64,000 nt of DNA from Botrytis cinerea B05.10 (taxonomy: Eukaryota; Ascomycota; Leotiomycetes; Helotiales; Sclerotiniaceae): contig NC_037316.1 of the NCBI RefSeq assembly GCF_000143535.2, forward strand, positions 2,542,001 through 2,606,000, in the 5' to 3' direction. The position numbers were made by a program, and so were the translations under genes. The notes under the pieces were generated by a model. The model searched no databases. It had not been told where the DNA came from and was given only the letters and a program-made list of their open reading frames with translations. This document shows, piece by piece, positions 12,263 through 22,747 of the stretch (position 1 is the stretch's first letter; the number at the start of each line of letters is the position of its first letter).

Positions 12263-13720
12263 TTTTTCGGTTAATGTAAGGAGAGCTGACTGGGTGGGTA
12301 GGTAGGTAGTGTAGTATGAACACTTTGTTATTGGTTCTGTATGTATATGTGTATATGTATATATATGAAACAAGTTCTTTTCTTGTCTTTTCCTCTCAAT
12401 TAAAAAGAACGAATGAATAAGTGAATGAAAGAAACCATGTAGAGATAATCCAACAAGTCGATCAAATTATATCCATAAGTATCACTACATACACATGGCA
12501 TTCCAGCTTTGGAACCGATATATACGAATATAGATATATCGAACACGCGTGGGCGTGGACAATATACGAATACTTGACTTGCTCCGCGGGATTGAAGAAG
12601 GGTTGATGGGGAAATTGGAGGGAGATTGAGAGGATATGCAGTGGAATTGGAGATTGTGTGGGATTGGTGTGATTGGATCGGAGTGATAGAATTGGAATGG
12701 TAGGATATATTGTGAAATGAGTAGATATATTGTGTTAGATTTCTCTCCCGATATTAATATCAGCACGGAGTGAAATATGTAATATCATTCGAAAGATTAG
12801 AGGTATTGGAACGTGTTTTAGAATCTTGATGTAAACAAAAGAAATCATAGAATCGTATTGTCGTCCCGCGGATTTGGTTGTAGATAGGTCGGTATACTTT
12901 ATATCATGCTCTACATATACTTCTCTTCTTTCACTTTGTGTGAAGGGAAATGGTGAGTTGGAATGTGGTTCGTATTATACATACTGGAGTAGTAGTATAT
13001 TGTTAATCTATAGACTGCCTATAGCGGTTGCTACGCTTACTACGTAATACGCTTAAGCATGTCTAATTGAATAAAGTTAAATAGGGGAGTGGAGGGTATA
13101 AAAACCTCACCCCCCTGAATGCCCTCGGAGTCTGTTGTGGTAAAGTCCTGTCTTGTACAACACTTATAGACTGTGGGACCTGTAACTTAGAAGACGATAT
13201 ACATACCATATGGTTATATAGTCTTTGCATGAGCCCATATCACGACTTGTTGCAGCTAAACCATATTGATCAAAAGACAGGGCAGTATTACTAGTTCAGC
13301 ATTGTTAGGAATAATTCCTTGCTTATCCCTTTATTCAGACTCAATTGCTATCCTATAGAGCCATGATTGTGCACAAAAAGGTCTAATGGGTTGAAAGAGA
13401 TGAGATTCATTATTCATAAACTAAACTAAAATAAGACGGTTTAAACAATCCAGCGCTATTGTTGGCAATCTGAGACAACGACATATCCATGCAATGTGTA
13501 TCCAGTGTCTGCAGCATGCCAACAAGAGATTGCTTAATCCCGCAAGGTAGGTGAAAGTCGAAGCATTATACCAGAGTTGACATCATCCATGAAGGAGTAG
13601 TCACTCGGGCATAGTTGCTCGGGAAAGAAGTGAAAGTTTCGAGGCAGCAATCACACCACCTCTCTGCCACAGCCCTAACTCAAAAAAAGGACTAGTAACA
13701 TCAAATTACCATATCCCGCC

Positions 13721-15602
13721 CTAATGTGCCAGATAGATATCTTCACAACTGCATTCCTCTAAGCAAACTCTCTGATTCGGAACGATCTTCATCATCTCAG
13801 ACACAACCTCCTGAACCCTCTGCTTATGCTCCACACTTTGCACATCCACCAACTTCAGCATCTCAAAGCCATCCCTCATACCTATTTTCGTCTGATCCTC
13901 ACCCAATCCGCGAGATCTCTTGTATGCCATTGCTTCTGGTTGCGCCTCAACCCAGTCTCTTACCATCCAACCTTTATAAATCGACCAAACTTGATAATGA
14001 CGAGTATACTCCTCCTTATTGGTAAGCCAATGATATTCTCTATCCAAATGACAATCGGGCTTCCAGCCAAAGATAGTCTGTTTGAGAAAGCGGATTGTAG
14101 CAGGATACCATTCCAGGCCCATACGAAACGGGTTTGGGATGAACCAATTCAGACCTGCAACATCGTTTTCGAGACTGTAATGAATTCCATGGTAGATACA
14201 GTAGAATTTGGAAAAAAAGTTGCGCTTGTATTCAAAGATTCTTGATTCGAGCTCACGATCTTTCTCGCCTCCTACTTTGGGATATGCAGCGAAACTGACA
14301 AATAACGTGATAGCTACGATACCTTCTAGCACGACTCTGCCATCCTGAATCACACAGCGTAAAGGACGGTATAGTGGAAGCATCCATTGGATCAAGAGAT
14401 CTCCGAGTCTGTAGGGAACTGAGGCCTTTTTGTGGTTGAAGGTTCTGGGGGCTTGAACGAGGAGGGAGATCTTGAGACTGTGGATGGAGCGGAAGATTAT
14501 CCAGTGGGGACGGCAGGTTAAGGCAAAGCAGACGGCGGTGCAGAGGTCGTTGTCGAAGGTTTGATGTTCGGAAATGAGACATCGGAAGATGAGACGGATG
14601 ATTTCGGTGGGGAAATTGAATTTGGCGGCTATGATTGGAAATGGGTTAGCTGAAAGTCTTTTTAATCGAGTGCGAACATTAGAAAAAGTTGAGGTCAGAA
14701 GAATAAGATGTATAGAGAGTGTTAAAATACGGGTGCGGTGGAAAATTGGAGGATTCAACACATGACAGTGAGGACAAAACACAAACAGTAAATGAGAAGA
14801 TGGCCTGGCATATTCTTCCACCAGATTGACCATTGCAGGTCATGGAACCAAGATGCAGCTTATGCCTTGGTGTTAGAAACTGTACATGAATGATCATCAA
14901 AAATCTTGATGGTGTGATAGTATGGAAATAGTTGGGGAGTTAACAGGGAAAACGCAAAATGGAAATAGAGGGAAAAAAGATGTGAAATGATGAAGCCGAC
15001 CTCTTCTCTTAGCAGTATTGTATCTCCTCTTACGAGGTGGTTTAGAGATAATTTTATCTTCCTTCGACTTGATTTCTTGTGCTGGTCTCTCATTGTATCT
15101 TGTATCTTCCTTCGACTTGATTTCTTGTGCTGGCCTCTCATTGTATCTTGCCTTATCTGCGAGATATTAGTAAAGATTTAATTGACGCAAAGCCGCGTTT
15201 AAACAAAAGAAGATGGGAGAGGAAGGATAAAGAGAAAAGCTGCAGTTACGTACAGCTAGTTTGCCATGCTGGCTCATAATTGAAGCGATTCTGTTGGTTG
15301 TTGGGGCCGTTCTTTACTGCCATGTTATTACCAAACAGCGCGTATCCTGGGGGAACAGATTGAAGTTGATCTTCCTGAGTAAACATTCTAAGAGTATTAT
15401 CTTGAGTTTCAAAGGGAAGTTGGCTGCCAGATGCAGCGGAACCATCCTTTGCAGAAGTCGATATGAGAGATAGGTCATTGCTAGCTGCTGAGATGCTGGC
15501 TGTGGTCGATACCGAAGTTTCCAAGGCAACGTTGTCTAATCTGAATTTCTTTGACTTGGGAGGCGCGAGAGATTTTGGAGGAGGACGACGCTTAGGAGGC
15601 AT
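13721..15602 (-). CDS. F-box-like family protein (paralogue B), three exons
   Basis: My model has exons 15602-15254, 15156-15034 and 14628-13721, all joined in phase 1, giving 459 residues. Exon 1 starts MPPKRRPPPKSLAPPKSKK and is basic, then Ser/Thr-rich. Exon 2 encodes two copies of a 16-residue unit (RYNERPAQEIKSKEDT) that come from a 48-bp tandem duplication. Exon 3 holds the F-box-like core at about 159-203 (FPTEIIRLIF, then VCFALTCRPHW) and the second family block (QWMLPLYRP, then FIPNPFRMGLEWY). The first intron (97 nt, donor GTACGT, acceptor CGCAG) is well supported. The second (405 nt, donor GTAAGA, acceptor CATAG after a CTAAC branch) is long, so a further small exon could be hidden in it. 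An alternative is a single exon read from 14833, but that gives an unlikely hydrophobic N-terminus. Its role is inferred only from the F-box-like motif. Confidence 0.72.
15056..15151. repeat. 48-bp tandem duplication inside a coding exon
   Basis: Two adjacent 48-bp units (15056-15103 and 15104-15151) match at 46 of 48 positions. The unit length is a multiple of three, and the copies encode a repeated basic/acidic 16-residue peptide in exon 2 of paralogue B. Confidence 0.95.
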
Positions 15603-16367
15603 CTTAAAGGTTGAAATTGACTTTGTACTGTAGGAATTCTGTGTATGTGTGTATCGAAGATGGATGTGATGGCAGCCCAAGAAAAGGAATGAAAGTCCTT
15701 TATGGGGTGTTTGGAGGATTGAATTTTTGTTGATGGGAATGTTGGAATGCTTTAAATGATTGAAGGGCCGAGTCATTCCAAAATTAAGATCACCTGCGAA
15801 TGTTGGCCTGATTAGATCTGGGAATGGTTGGTGAGAATTTTTACAGACAATTCGCTTAATTCGCTCTAATTGGTTTACCTAAATCTTCACATCCGCGTCT
15901 AAACGTGATCTAATTAATAAATGTAGATATCAATATGGCTTTTGATTGGTCTCCTTCATATTATAGAACTTATAAATTGATTTATTGTAATTTATAAAGC
16001 CTGCCCAGCTGTTCATTAGGTGATATCATGGTTACTCCACGAAATTAGGAAAACACTCGATGATTTCACTACCTTAATATTCCGAGAGAGACTTTGTTTA
16101 AGTCTCATAAGTTTGATGGTTTACTTTGGTATGTAAAAGCATCAATTGGCACTTGAAAAGATATTTTATGGGACCATGAGGGTGTGAAATCCAATGCAAA
16201 CTCCCCTGATAGGAAGTCGATGGATGAAACACTAAACGTAGTTTGTAGTATTGAATCTTATGCCAATTTTGGTTAATTAAGCTATCAACCCTATTTAGTC
16301 TTTATCTTATTGCTGTGATAGATTCGTGGCAAAATTGGGTCTTGTCTAGTCACATATATGCATACTT
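15603..16367. other. Intergenic, no gene seen
   Basis: AT-rich 765-bp spacer between paralogues B and C on the same strand. It presumably holds the promoter of B and the terminator-side sequence of C. No repeats were noticed. Confidence 0.6.
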
Positions 16368-17352
16368 TCAGCGAAAATAATCAACCCTGGCTTCAAACAC
16401 AGCCTTCCATATACTCAGTCTCAAGGGGCTTGGGAGTCTGTTACTGACTACTTGATAATGTATGAAATCATAATAGCGCTTGATAAGAATTTGTTCTTCG
16501 ACATTTTTCCCATCCCGTTCCCCAAATACAGCACAAGATAGATAGTAGGGCATGATCAAAGAATCTGGAGGACGATATTGAGGACCCACCCACTTCTTAA
16601 ATAACATGAGTTGCTTTTGTTGAGAAGGCTTAAGATACTGATTGACATTTACCGGATCGTCAAGAAAGTACAGGCTGTAGAGGTAGTCATACACAATACT
16701 TTCGCCGTCGCCGTAGAACGACCTAGGTTGCTCATGATATGGATTAAACAATGGGATCTTGTCATATTTGAAATCGATGATACTGGGAATATGGTCCATG
16801 TGTTCTTTGAGGTAGTTTGTGTGGTCCGGGTTACGAAGAATTTCCCAGTTTCTGCGAGAAGTTAAGCCAAAACAAAGCGCTGAGCAGATATCAGGAGATT
16901 CTTTTTCGAGGAGATTATTCAATATTATGTTGATGATTTCCGTTGGTGCACTCTCAAAAGTGGATGGTTCTTCTTTAGGATCGTCTTGTATCTGGGCTTT
17001 CGTTGTAACTGTGGAATCATTACTGGATACTATGTTGGGTAAATCGCATTAGCATTATTTCAGGAACTTGCATTTGATCTTACCTTCGTCAACAGCTGCT
17101 TCTCCCGCAACAAGATTGCTTTCCAACTGATCGCTTGATGGTCTTGACTAGTGTCTTTGGCGAAGGTCTTGATAAGCTAAAGTGTGGAAACGAATGATCT
17201 GAGCCTCATTTTTTGACACTACACGAATTCGGTTAGTTTCGTTCATGACGAGGAGAGGTAAAAGTAACAATAGCGAGAATGAAAAGGACTTTACCTGTAT
17301 GTGCAGCTCTCAGGCTTGAGGCGCTTTTATGAATGATAATACCATTCATCAT
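16368..17352 (-). pseudogene. F-box-like family member (paralogue C) with an in-frame stop and short C-terminus
   Basis: The main exon, 17029-16368, encodes the family core APTEIINIIL then LCFGLTSRRNW. It continues with WVGPQYRP, then YLSCAVFGE, then LPSPLRLSIWK, and ends at once with DYFR. Relatives run 80-150 residues further. Upstream exons can be built at 17218-17084 and 17352-17295. The junctions use GTAAAG/GTGTAG and GTAAGA/CATAG and all agree in phase 1, as in the relatives. The middle exon, however, contains a TAG at 17148-17150 in that same frame, between LRQRH and SRPSSD. No ATG follows it in frame before the core. I therefore read it as a decaying copy. Alternatives are a different first exon, an unseen short intron removing the stop, or a sequencing error. 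Confidence 0.6.
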
Positions 17353-17842
17353 TCTTAGTTGTATATCTTGAATACCTTCATGCTAGGAAGTTGACTTGAT
17401 GGGAATCAATGGGTCTACTTTAAATGATAAATGTCCTGGTATCTTGGGTCTTTACTATATTGCGGTACATTATCACCTTGCGTTATACCGCCACATTACT
17501 TGCTTTACATAACATTGCTGTACAAATAAACCCAAAATTGTTTTCGGGTGGCCTCGGCTCAAAGAGTTCCCCCCTTATTGCCGAGATAGCCCCAGGATGC
17601 TCAAAGATGTATTGAGTTTCTCAAAGTGAATGTTGAATCAAAGATGAAAATGTTCTTTCTGGATGAAAAAGCTTTCACTACCTACCTATAGGGTAAGCCT
17701 TTCACTCAATTGTACCCGAATAGTGTTAGGAAGTACGCAGAACAATGATTACCTCTGCAACTTGCTGCTCTTTCTAGCCCTGCATTAACAACATTCGACA
17801 TCACTTTCTTACGATAGTCGTACCAAATTAAAAATCAACAAG
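17353..17842. other. Intergenic between divergent F-box-like paralogues
   Basis: 490 bp separating the 5' ends of the minus-strand paralogue C and the plus-strand paralogue D, so it would be a shared or back-to-back promoter region. No specific motif was identified. Confidence 0.55.
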
Positions 17843-19058
17843 ATGGCTTCTTCAAATGGCAAGAAATTCGAGCTAGGTAGTACTTCAGAGAATCAGTGGG
17901 AATGTGATATCGTATCAACCGCACATCCCAAGGTTCAGTCCCGTGTTGAGAAATGGCTTAGCCAAGTCGAGGACCAACAACTGCAAAAGATCGAGAGTAA
18001 GCCACAGCCTTCTTTTAATAAGACGATCAGGTCAATCACAGTACTGCAGTCTCGTAGCAGAATTGTTACTAACTAGTGTGTTTGCAGATCCTCGGATCCC
18101 CGTCGAAATTATCTTCCAAATTATCGAACTGCTCCTTAAAGATAAAGACGAATGCACAGCAGTCTGCGTAGCTATTACAGGTCGCGCTTACTATAAATTC
18201 TTCCGCTCAGTTTACCCCAAACCAGTGCTACTCGTTTCAAGACCACCGTGCTCTTACAACCCAACAGAGTTTCCACCTAGTCTCGCGAAGCTCCTAAACG
18301 ATTGGTTTGCTCCAGAATACCGATTCTCAAAGCTACTCTATCAATACCTTCTTTGCTCTGTCTATGGATATGAAACCGACAGTCCAAAGGAGTGGGATTT
18401 GATCAGGCGAACTAGAGACTATTATAGCATTAGATCAACACAAGGACGCACAGTCGGAGAACTTATTTTGCCCAATCCATTTGGAATGGGAACTGATTGG
18501 TATCTTGCAGCAGTTCGCCAATTTCTCAAACATGTTGAAGAAGCTGCTCCAGACGTATCCACAGTCGGTAGTAATCTCATGCAATATGTACCAGTCTCGA
18601 TACCCGGATTCTCGGTAATTGGACTAACAGTGAGTACATTCACATCGACGGGACTTCCAGTTCGTTTAGTCAACATGCCCTCATCGTCGGATATTAGACC
18701 TTGGCTACATGGAATACCATACCCTGCAGTAACTTCGACTGGATACATAATGCCTGGACAAACGATGCTCGGTCAAACACTCGACCAAGATCAACTTCGA
18801 GAGAACTTGAGGATGACCAATCTTGCGGTCAAAAACCAATACGCGAGAACCACACAAATGCAAAAAAGTTCCCTCTGGAATTTGATGGAAAAATACATTC
18901 AAAAGCGGATTCCAGATCGCGATTCAAGTGGTAATGTACTCAAGAAAACTCGGCGTATGTGTTTTTGGGAGGCAATCGTTCACGCTTCAAAACAAGATTG
19001 GGAACAATATTTCCTTCTTGTTGATGATGGGCTTGAGGTTTTGAAGGGCAATTTATAA
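17843..19058 (+). CDS. F-box-like family protein (paralogue D), two exons
   Basis: Exons 17843-17996 and 18088-19058 are joined across a 91-nt intron (donor GTAAGC, branch TTACTAACT, acceptor TTTGCAG) in phase 1, giving 374 residues. Exon 1 begins MASSNGKKFELGSTSEN and is hydrophilic. The F-box-like core starts right after the junction (PRIPVEIIFQII, then VCVAITGRAYYKFF, about residues 53-95). The second family block follows: DWFAPEYRF, CSVYGYE, and LPNPFGMGTDWYLAAVRQF. The core differs from its relatives at LTCRxxW, which reads ITGRAYY here. The C-terminal 200 residues have no recognised domain. It lies head to tail with paralogue E and back to back with paralogue C. An SCF adaptor role is possible but unproven. 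Confidence 0.82.
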
Positions 19059-19919
19059 GCTGGGTTGTGGATCAGAGGGTGGAAGCTTACGTTATATGGT
19101 TGAGATTCATGGGAGGAAGCTTTTCTACGATCTTTCACATGGCTATATACCATTCTCTGGACTTTGTTCTCGAAGGCTAATTCTACCAGGGAGATTGAAA
19201 TGGCTTCGGCAAGCTGATGGACTTTTCAGACTATCTTGCAGGGGTCGACGTAGTCAGGTATACTCAAGGAATCTAGCTCGCAGTGAGAGAGTTTGAGATA
19301 GGCATCAGCAATGTATTCGCAGTTTCAGCAGAGCAAAAATATGGAGTAAACAATGGAATTCAACTCAGTCTACTTATTCGCAATTGACGATTTTTTCGCT
19401 TGTATTTCAGAGCTTTCAAGCAAACTCTTTCTCAAATCTACTTGACTAATTCACATTAATGAACTCTAACTTTAAGGATGATTTGCCATTGCAAACCCGC
19501 TTTCATAGCATGAGTTTCGGTATACCGATATCTCAAACATACGACCACTCACAAGATAAGGTGAAATTCCATTCAATCTTCATGATTATCCTGTATGCAA
19601 TTCTCTAAGCGGATAAAACTCATAGTAGCGATACGGCTGCACAAACTTCGACAAAGTGAATTATTTCACTACGGCCCAAAGTTTTATAGTAGAAAATATT
19701 AGATACGTCATACGGAACAATCGATACGACATTGACTTTTATCGAACCTATTTAAGCTCCCGACTCTCCACACAGCGTTCTTCAAAATCCACATCAACCT
19801 CTTATCCTCTTCAATAAGAGAAAATCTGCACCAAACGACAGAAATTGATTACTTTACGGTAATTGCAGAAACTCTTTGATCCACGGTAGATACCAATTGA
19901 AAAATACTCAAAACGCATC
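19059..19919. other. Intergenic between paralogues D and E
   Basis: 861 bp of AT-rich sequence. A TATTTAAG box at about 19748-19755, roughly 165 bases before the ATG at 19920, and a pyrimidine-rich stretch after it, suggest the promoter of paralogue E. Confidence 0.5.
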
Positions 19920-20861
19920 ATGGTTTCGAAACACCGCCCCAAGCCCAAAAAGCAGAACCAAGATGCTTTTTACGAATTCCCGGAATCTGAATTGGTTACG
20001 ATTGCCAGTAAGTACTTTCTATTCCTTGTGACAAATACTTTTTGCCATTATCATTTTGTATAAAATGTGCCTGATTAAATCAAAAGCTAACATGATTACC
20101 TCTTAGATAATATTGCCCCAATGAAGAAGAACGAATTCAAGGGCTTCCCACTAGACATTATAAACATGATCTTCGACATGCTATACGAAGAAGATGAACC
20201 GACTACCATCATTTGCCTTGCCCTTACATGTCGAAACTACTGGGACTTCTTCCAAGGTAAACCATGGAAGAAGTTTTCATTCGGTACACTGGAAGATGGA
20301 TCCTTCTATGAACGATCCTTCATCGAATTGACTGAAGCCTGGATCGGCCCCGCTTACCGTCGTATTGGCCCCGATAGTCGGCATATTGAAACACCTTTCT
20401 TGTCGCGCGCTGTGTATGGAGATCAACCCGGAAAGGAAGAAAAAACTTTAGATGATCGATGGAAAGACTATAAGACCTTGACTAGTCGAGATGAAGAGGC
20501 GGGTAGGTTAACTCGTCACGTTCCCAAGCCTTTCGGTGTGAGTGCGGATAAGTGGTATCCTCTCGCTGCACGGCAGCTCAGAGATGAAATGTCGAGCCCG
20601 AAAACCACCAACTGTAGGAGCGCTGCATTTCATAAGTCTTTTCGACATTCAAGCCTATGCCAATGGTTGCTGTCAAACGGCGGAGAGAAATGGCTACTTC
20701 TTGATAGAATGTACAAGAAAACGGATAATTGTGACGGGGGTTGTATAGCGGCATTGATGTGCTTTCCGGATGAAGGTCAATCTTGGCCTACGGCACCAAA
20801 GAGATATAAGATACCCGGAAAATGGACAAATTCGAGGAAGGTGAGGAAGACTCGGGAATGA
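19920..20861 (+). CDS. F-box-like family protein (paralogue E), two exons
   Basis: Exons 19920-20007 and 20107-20861 are joined across a 99-nt intron (donor GTAAGT, branch GCTAACATG, acceptor CTTAG) in phase 1, giving 280 residues. Exon 1 starts MVSKHRPKPKKQNQ and is basic, as in paralogue B. The F-box-like core follows (FPLDIINMIFDML, then ICLALTCRNYWDFF, about residues 40-85). The second block follows: AWIGPAYRR, FLSRAVYGDQPG, then VPKPFGVSADKWYPLAARQL. It is the shortest intact member. A C-terminal WLLSNGGEKW region and a Cys-containing tail (NCDGGC) are not shared. Its role in ubiquitin ligation is inferred from the motif only. Confidence 0.85.
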
Positions 20862-22747
20862 AGTCTCCCGTATTTTTGATTGAAAGGTCACCGAAGATAT
20901 GTGGGGCTACCACTTAATAAATGATGTATGAAAATAGATTTGGGTAATTCAACCGATTCCAATTTTACTCGAGGAAATGTATTTCCAGTGTGAATTAAAT
21001 TTTTGATATTCCCGTCTCTAACTTTCGCAAGAAGTGAATATCTACCGGAACTATGCCAATCTGCTAAAACCTTGAGCGATGTACCATGATATCCAATTTA
21101 TCGTCTCCATTCATCAGGTATGATGGAATTCTAGAGACTTGATCTGGATTCAGTGGACGAAAAGTCTTATATAATTATAAGATACAGGATTTGGATGATT
21201 CAATGACTTATCTTTTATACAGACTCCATATTCAAGTGAAACAATTTGCAAAAAGCATACATGAAATCCGTCAAATCATCCGCTCTATCCAGCACTGATG
21301 AATGACATGTGACCCTCGTTTCATCTTCAGGGGTTTTTAGCGCGCGATAGAACAAGGGCTTGACAACCCCGCATCGAATTTTTGACTAGGTGACCTCGCG
21401 TCTCCAGTCGTCCGTCAACTCATTGTGAAGTTTGGCATAGTCCGATGACGGCTGTTCCCTCAAACTATGCCTATACTTGGGCTTTGATACCAATGTTCAC
21501 TTCTGATGGACCTTCCTCGACCTTCCCGCCGGAAAGTGGCAGTCTTCTTGTGAATTAACTTTCCGCAAGAAAGCATGCAACTCCATTCGACATCTCTACA
21601 GCGCACTGTTTTACGTCGTGACACCTGTCTGAAGGCTAAAAGCCAGTAAAGAAACTTGACGTCTGTGTGAAAAAGCAAAGAATGCGAAAACTGTGAGACA
21701 GTCTCGCTGGAGAGAAGTCGCCGATCAGTTGTTTTGTAGTGCGCAAAGAAGCACGATGGTATGCAGAATCAATTCAAGCAAAGACACGAAAACCAAGAAC
21801 GGATTCCTCTCGACTCGTACAAACGATAATAATTGCATCGGACTAGCAGAATTGGAGGATAGACTGGTGAGCAAATTGGATGACTTTGGATGCTCTGATC
21901 AAAACAATCTGTTGGCTATTGAGCTACGAATTCATGTAAATGCGACCTCCCTCGAAAGTTCACCAGATGGCGCTTACCTTTCCACCCATCAAAAAAGAGC
22001 GGTCAGATTGTTTACATCTCTCGATCTTTCCTAAATAAACCTCACTTTCGATAGCATTACTGTACCCCGCCCGGACTGTGGTCTTCATAGCAGGAAAGTA
22101 CGATTCCGATTGCGATCTGGAAAAGTATTTTGGTGATCTTCTCCGCACAGCCAGCGCAGCGCACCGCATCATCACGAGAAAAAAACTCAACTTCGAAGGT
22201 TATGCCTTCCCTCTCCAAAATTCCAAACACAATCAAATCAGTCTTCTCAAAGCACAACAGACAATTCCACCAATCTTCTCTCTCTTATCACAAACTGGGA
22301 TCTCCCCTCAATTCATCTATCTATCTATCTATCTCCAATCTCCAATCCGTATCACACACCCGGTAAAACCACGGCCTCTCCAGCCCCCCATCTTTCCTCG
22401 TCGATAACCTTAAGAGTCTCTGATTACTTCATAAAGTCGGTGCAATCAATATCTATGTGGGGCCCAGCGATAGACACAAGATCACTTAGGTAACTTTAAT
22501 TGTCCAGATTCCTGACGATCTCTCGATTTCCACGAGGAGCGGTGGGTACGGAAAAAGAATTTTCGGTGACGTCCGTGGAGCTAGATATAATATCGAGTGA
22601 GGAGGGTGGGTAGGTCATTTAACTTCATATATATATCTCGTGACGAGGATTTCCGAGATTTTTCTTCACCTTTTCATTTCTCTTCGGTCTTGAAATTTTC
22701 TTGCTGTTACGTGGAAGACGAGACGGGTCAAGACAAGACAAGACAAG
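20862..22747. other. Intergenic, no supported gene
   Basis: About 1.9 kb between paralogue E and the nucleoside hydrolase gene. A plus-strand open frame at 21693-22034 shows no recognisable feature. A short (CTAT) run lies near 22316-22331, and a purine-rich AAGACAAGACAAGA sequence just precedes the ATG at 22748. Confidence 0.55.

Larger units (their letters stand above)
8986..13720. other. Long intergenic region upstream of sconB, repeat-rich, no supported gene
   Basis: About 4.7 kb with no convincing coding region. It includes the sconB 5' leader and promoter, pyrimidine-rich tracts near 9175-9235, several short tandem repeats (listed separately), an A-rich run near 12007-12035, and AT-rich low-complexity sequence from about 11.5 to 13.0 kb. 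An open frame at 9922-10413 on the minus strand lacks an ATG before a CAT-type microsatellite and was not accepted. No palindromic Cys3/MetR-type site (ATGRYRYCAT) was noticed near the sconB start. Confidence 0.5.

Noticed and set aside
14860..15141. Alternative minus-strand frame reading the 48-bp duplication as repeats of RGQHKKSSRRKIQDT.
   Set aside because: The frame selected by the two phase-1 junctions instead gives RYNERPAQEIKSKED and connects to both neighbouring exons. This frame connects to neither.
21693..22034. 113-codon plus-strand frame with a reasonable composition.
   Set aside because: No domain, no splice partners and overlapping minus-strand frames. Length alone does not support it.
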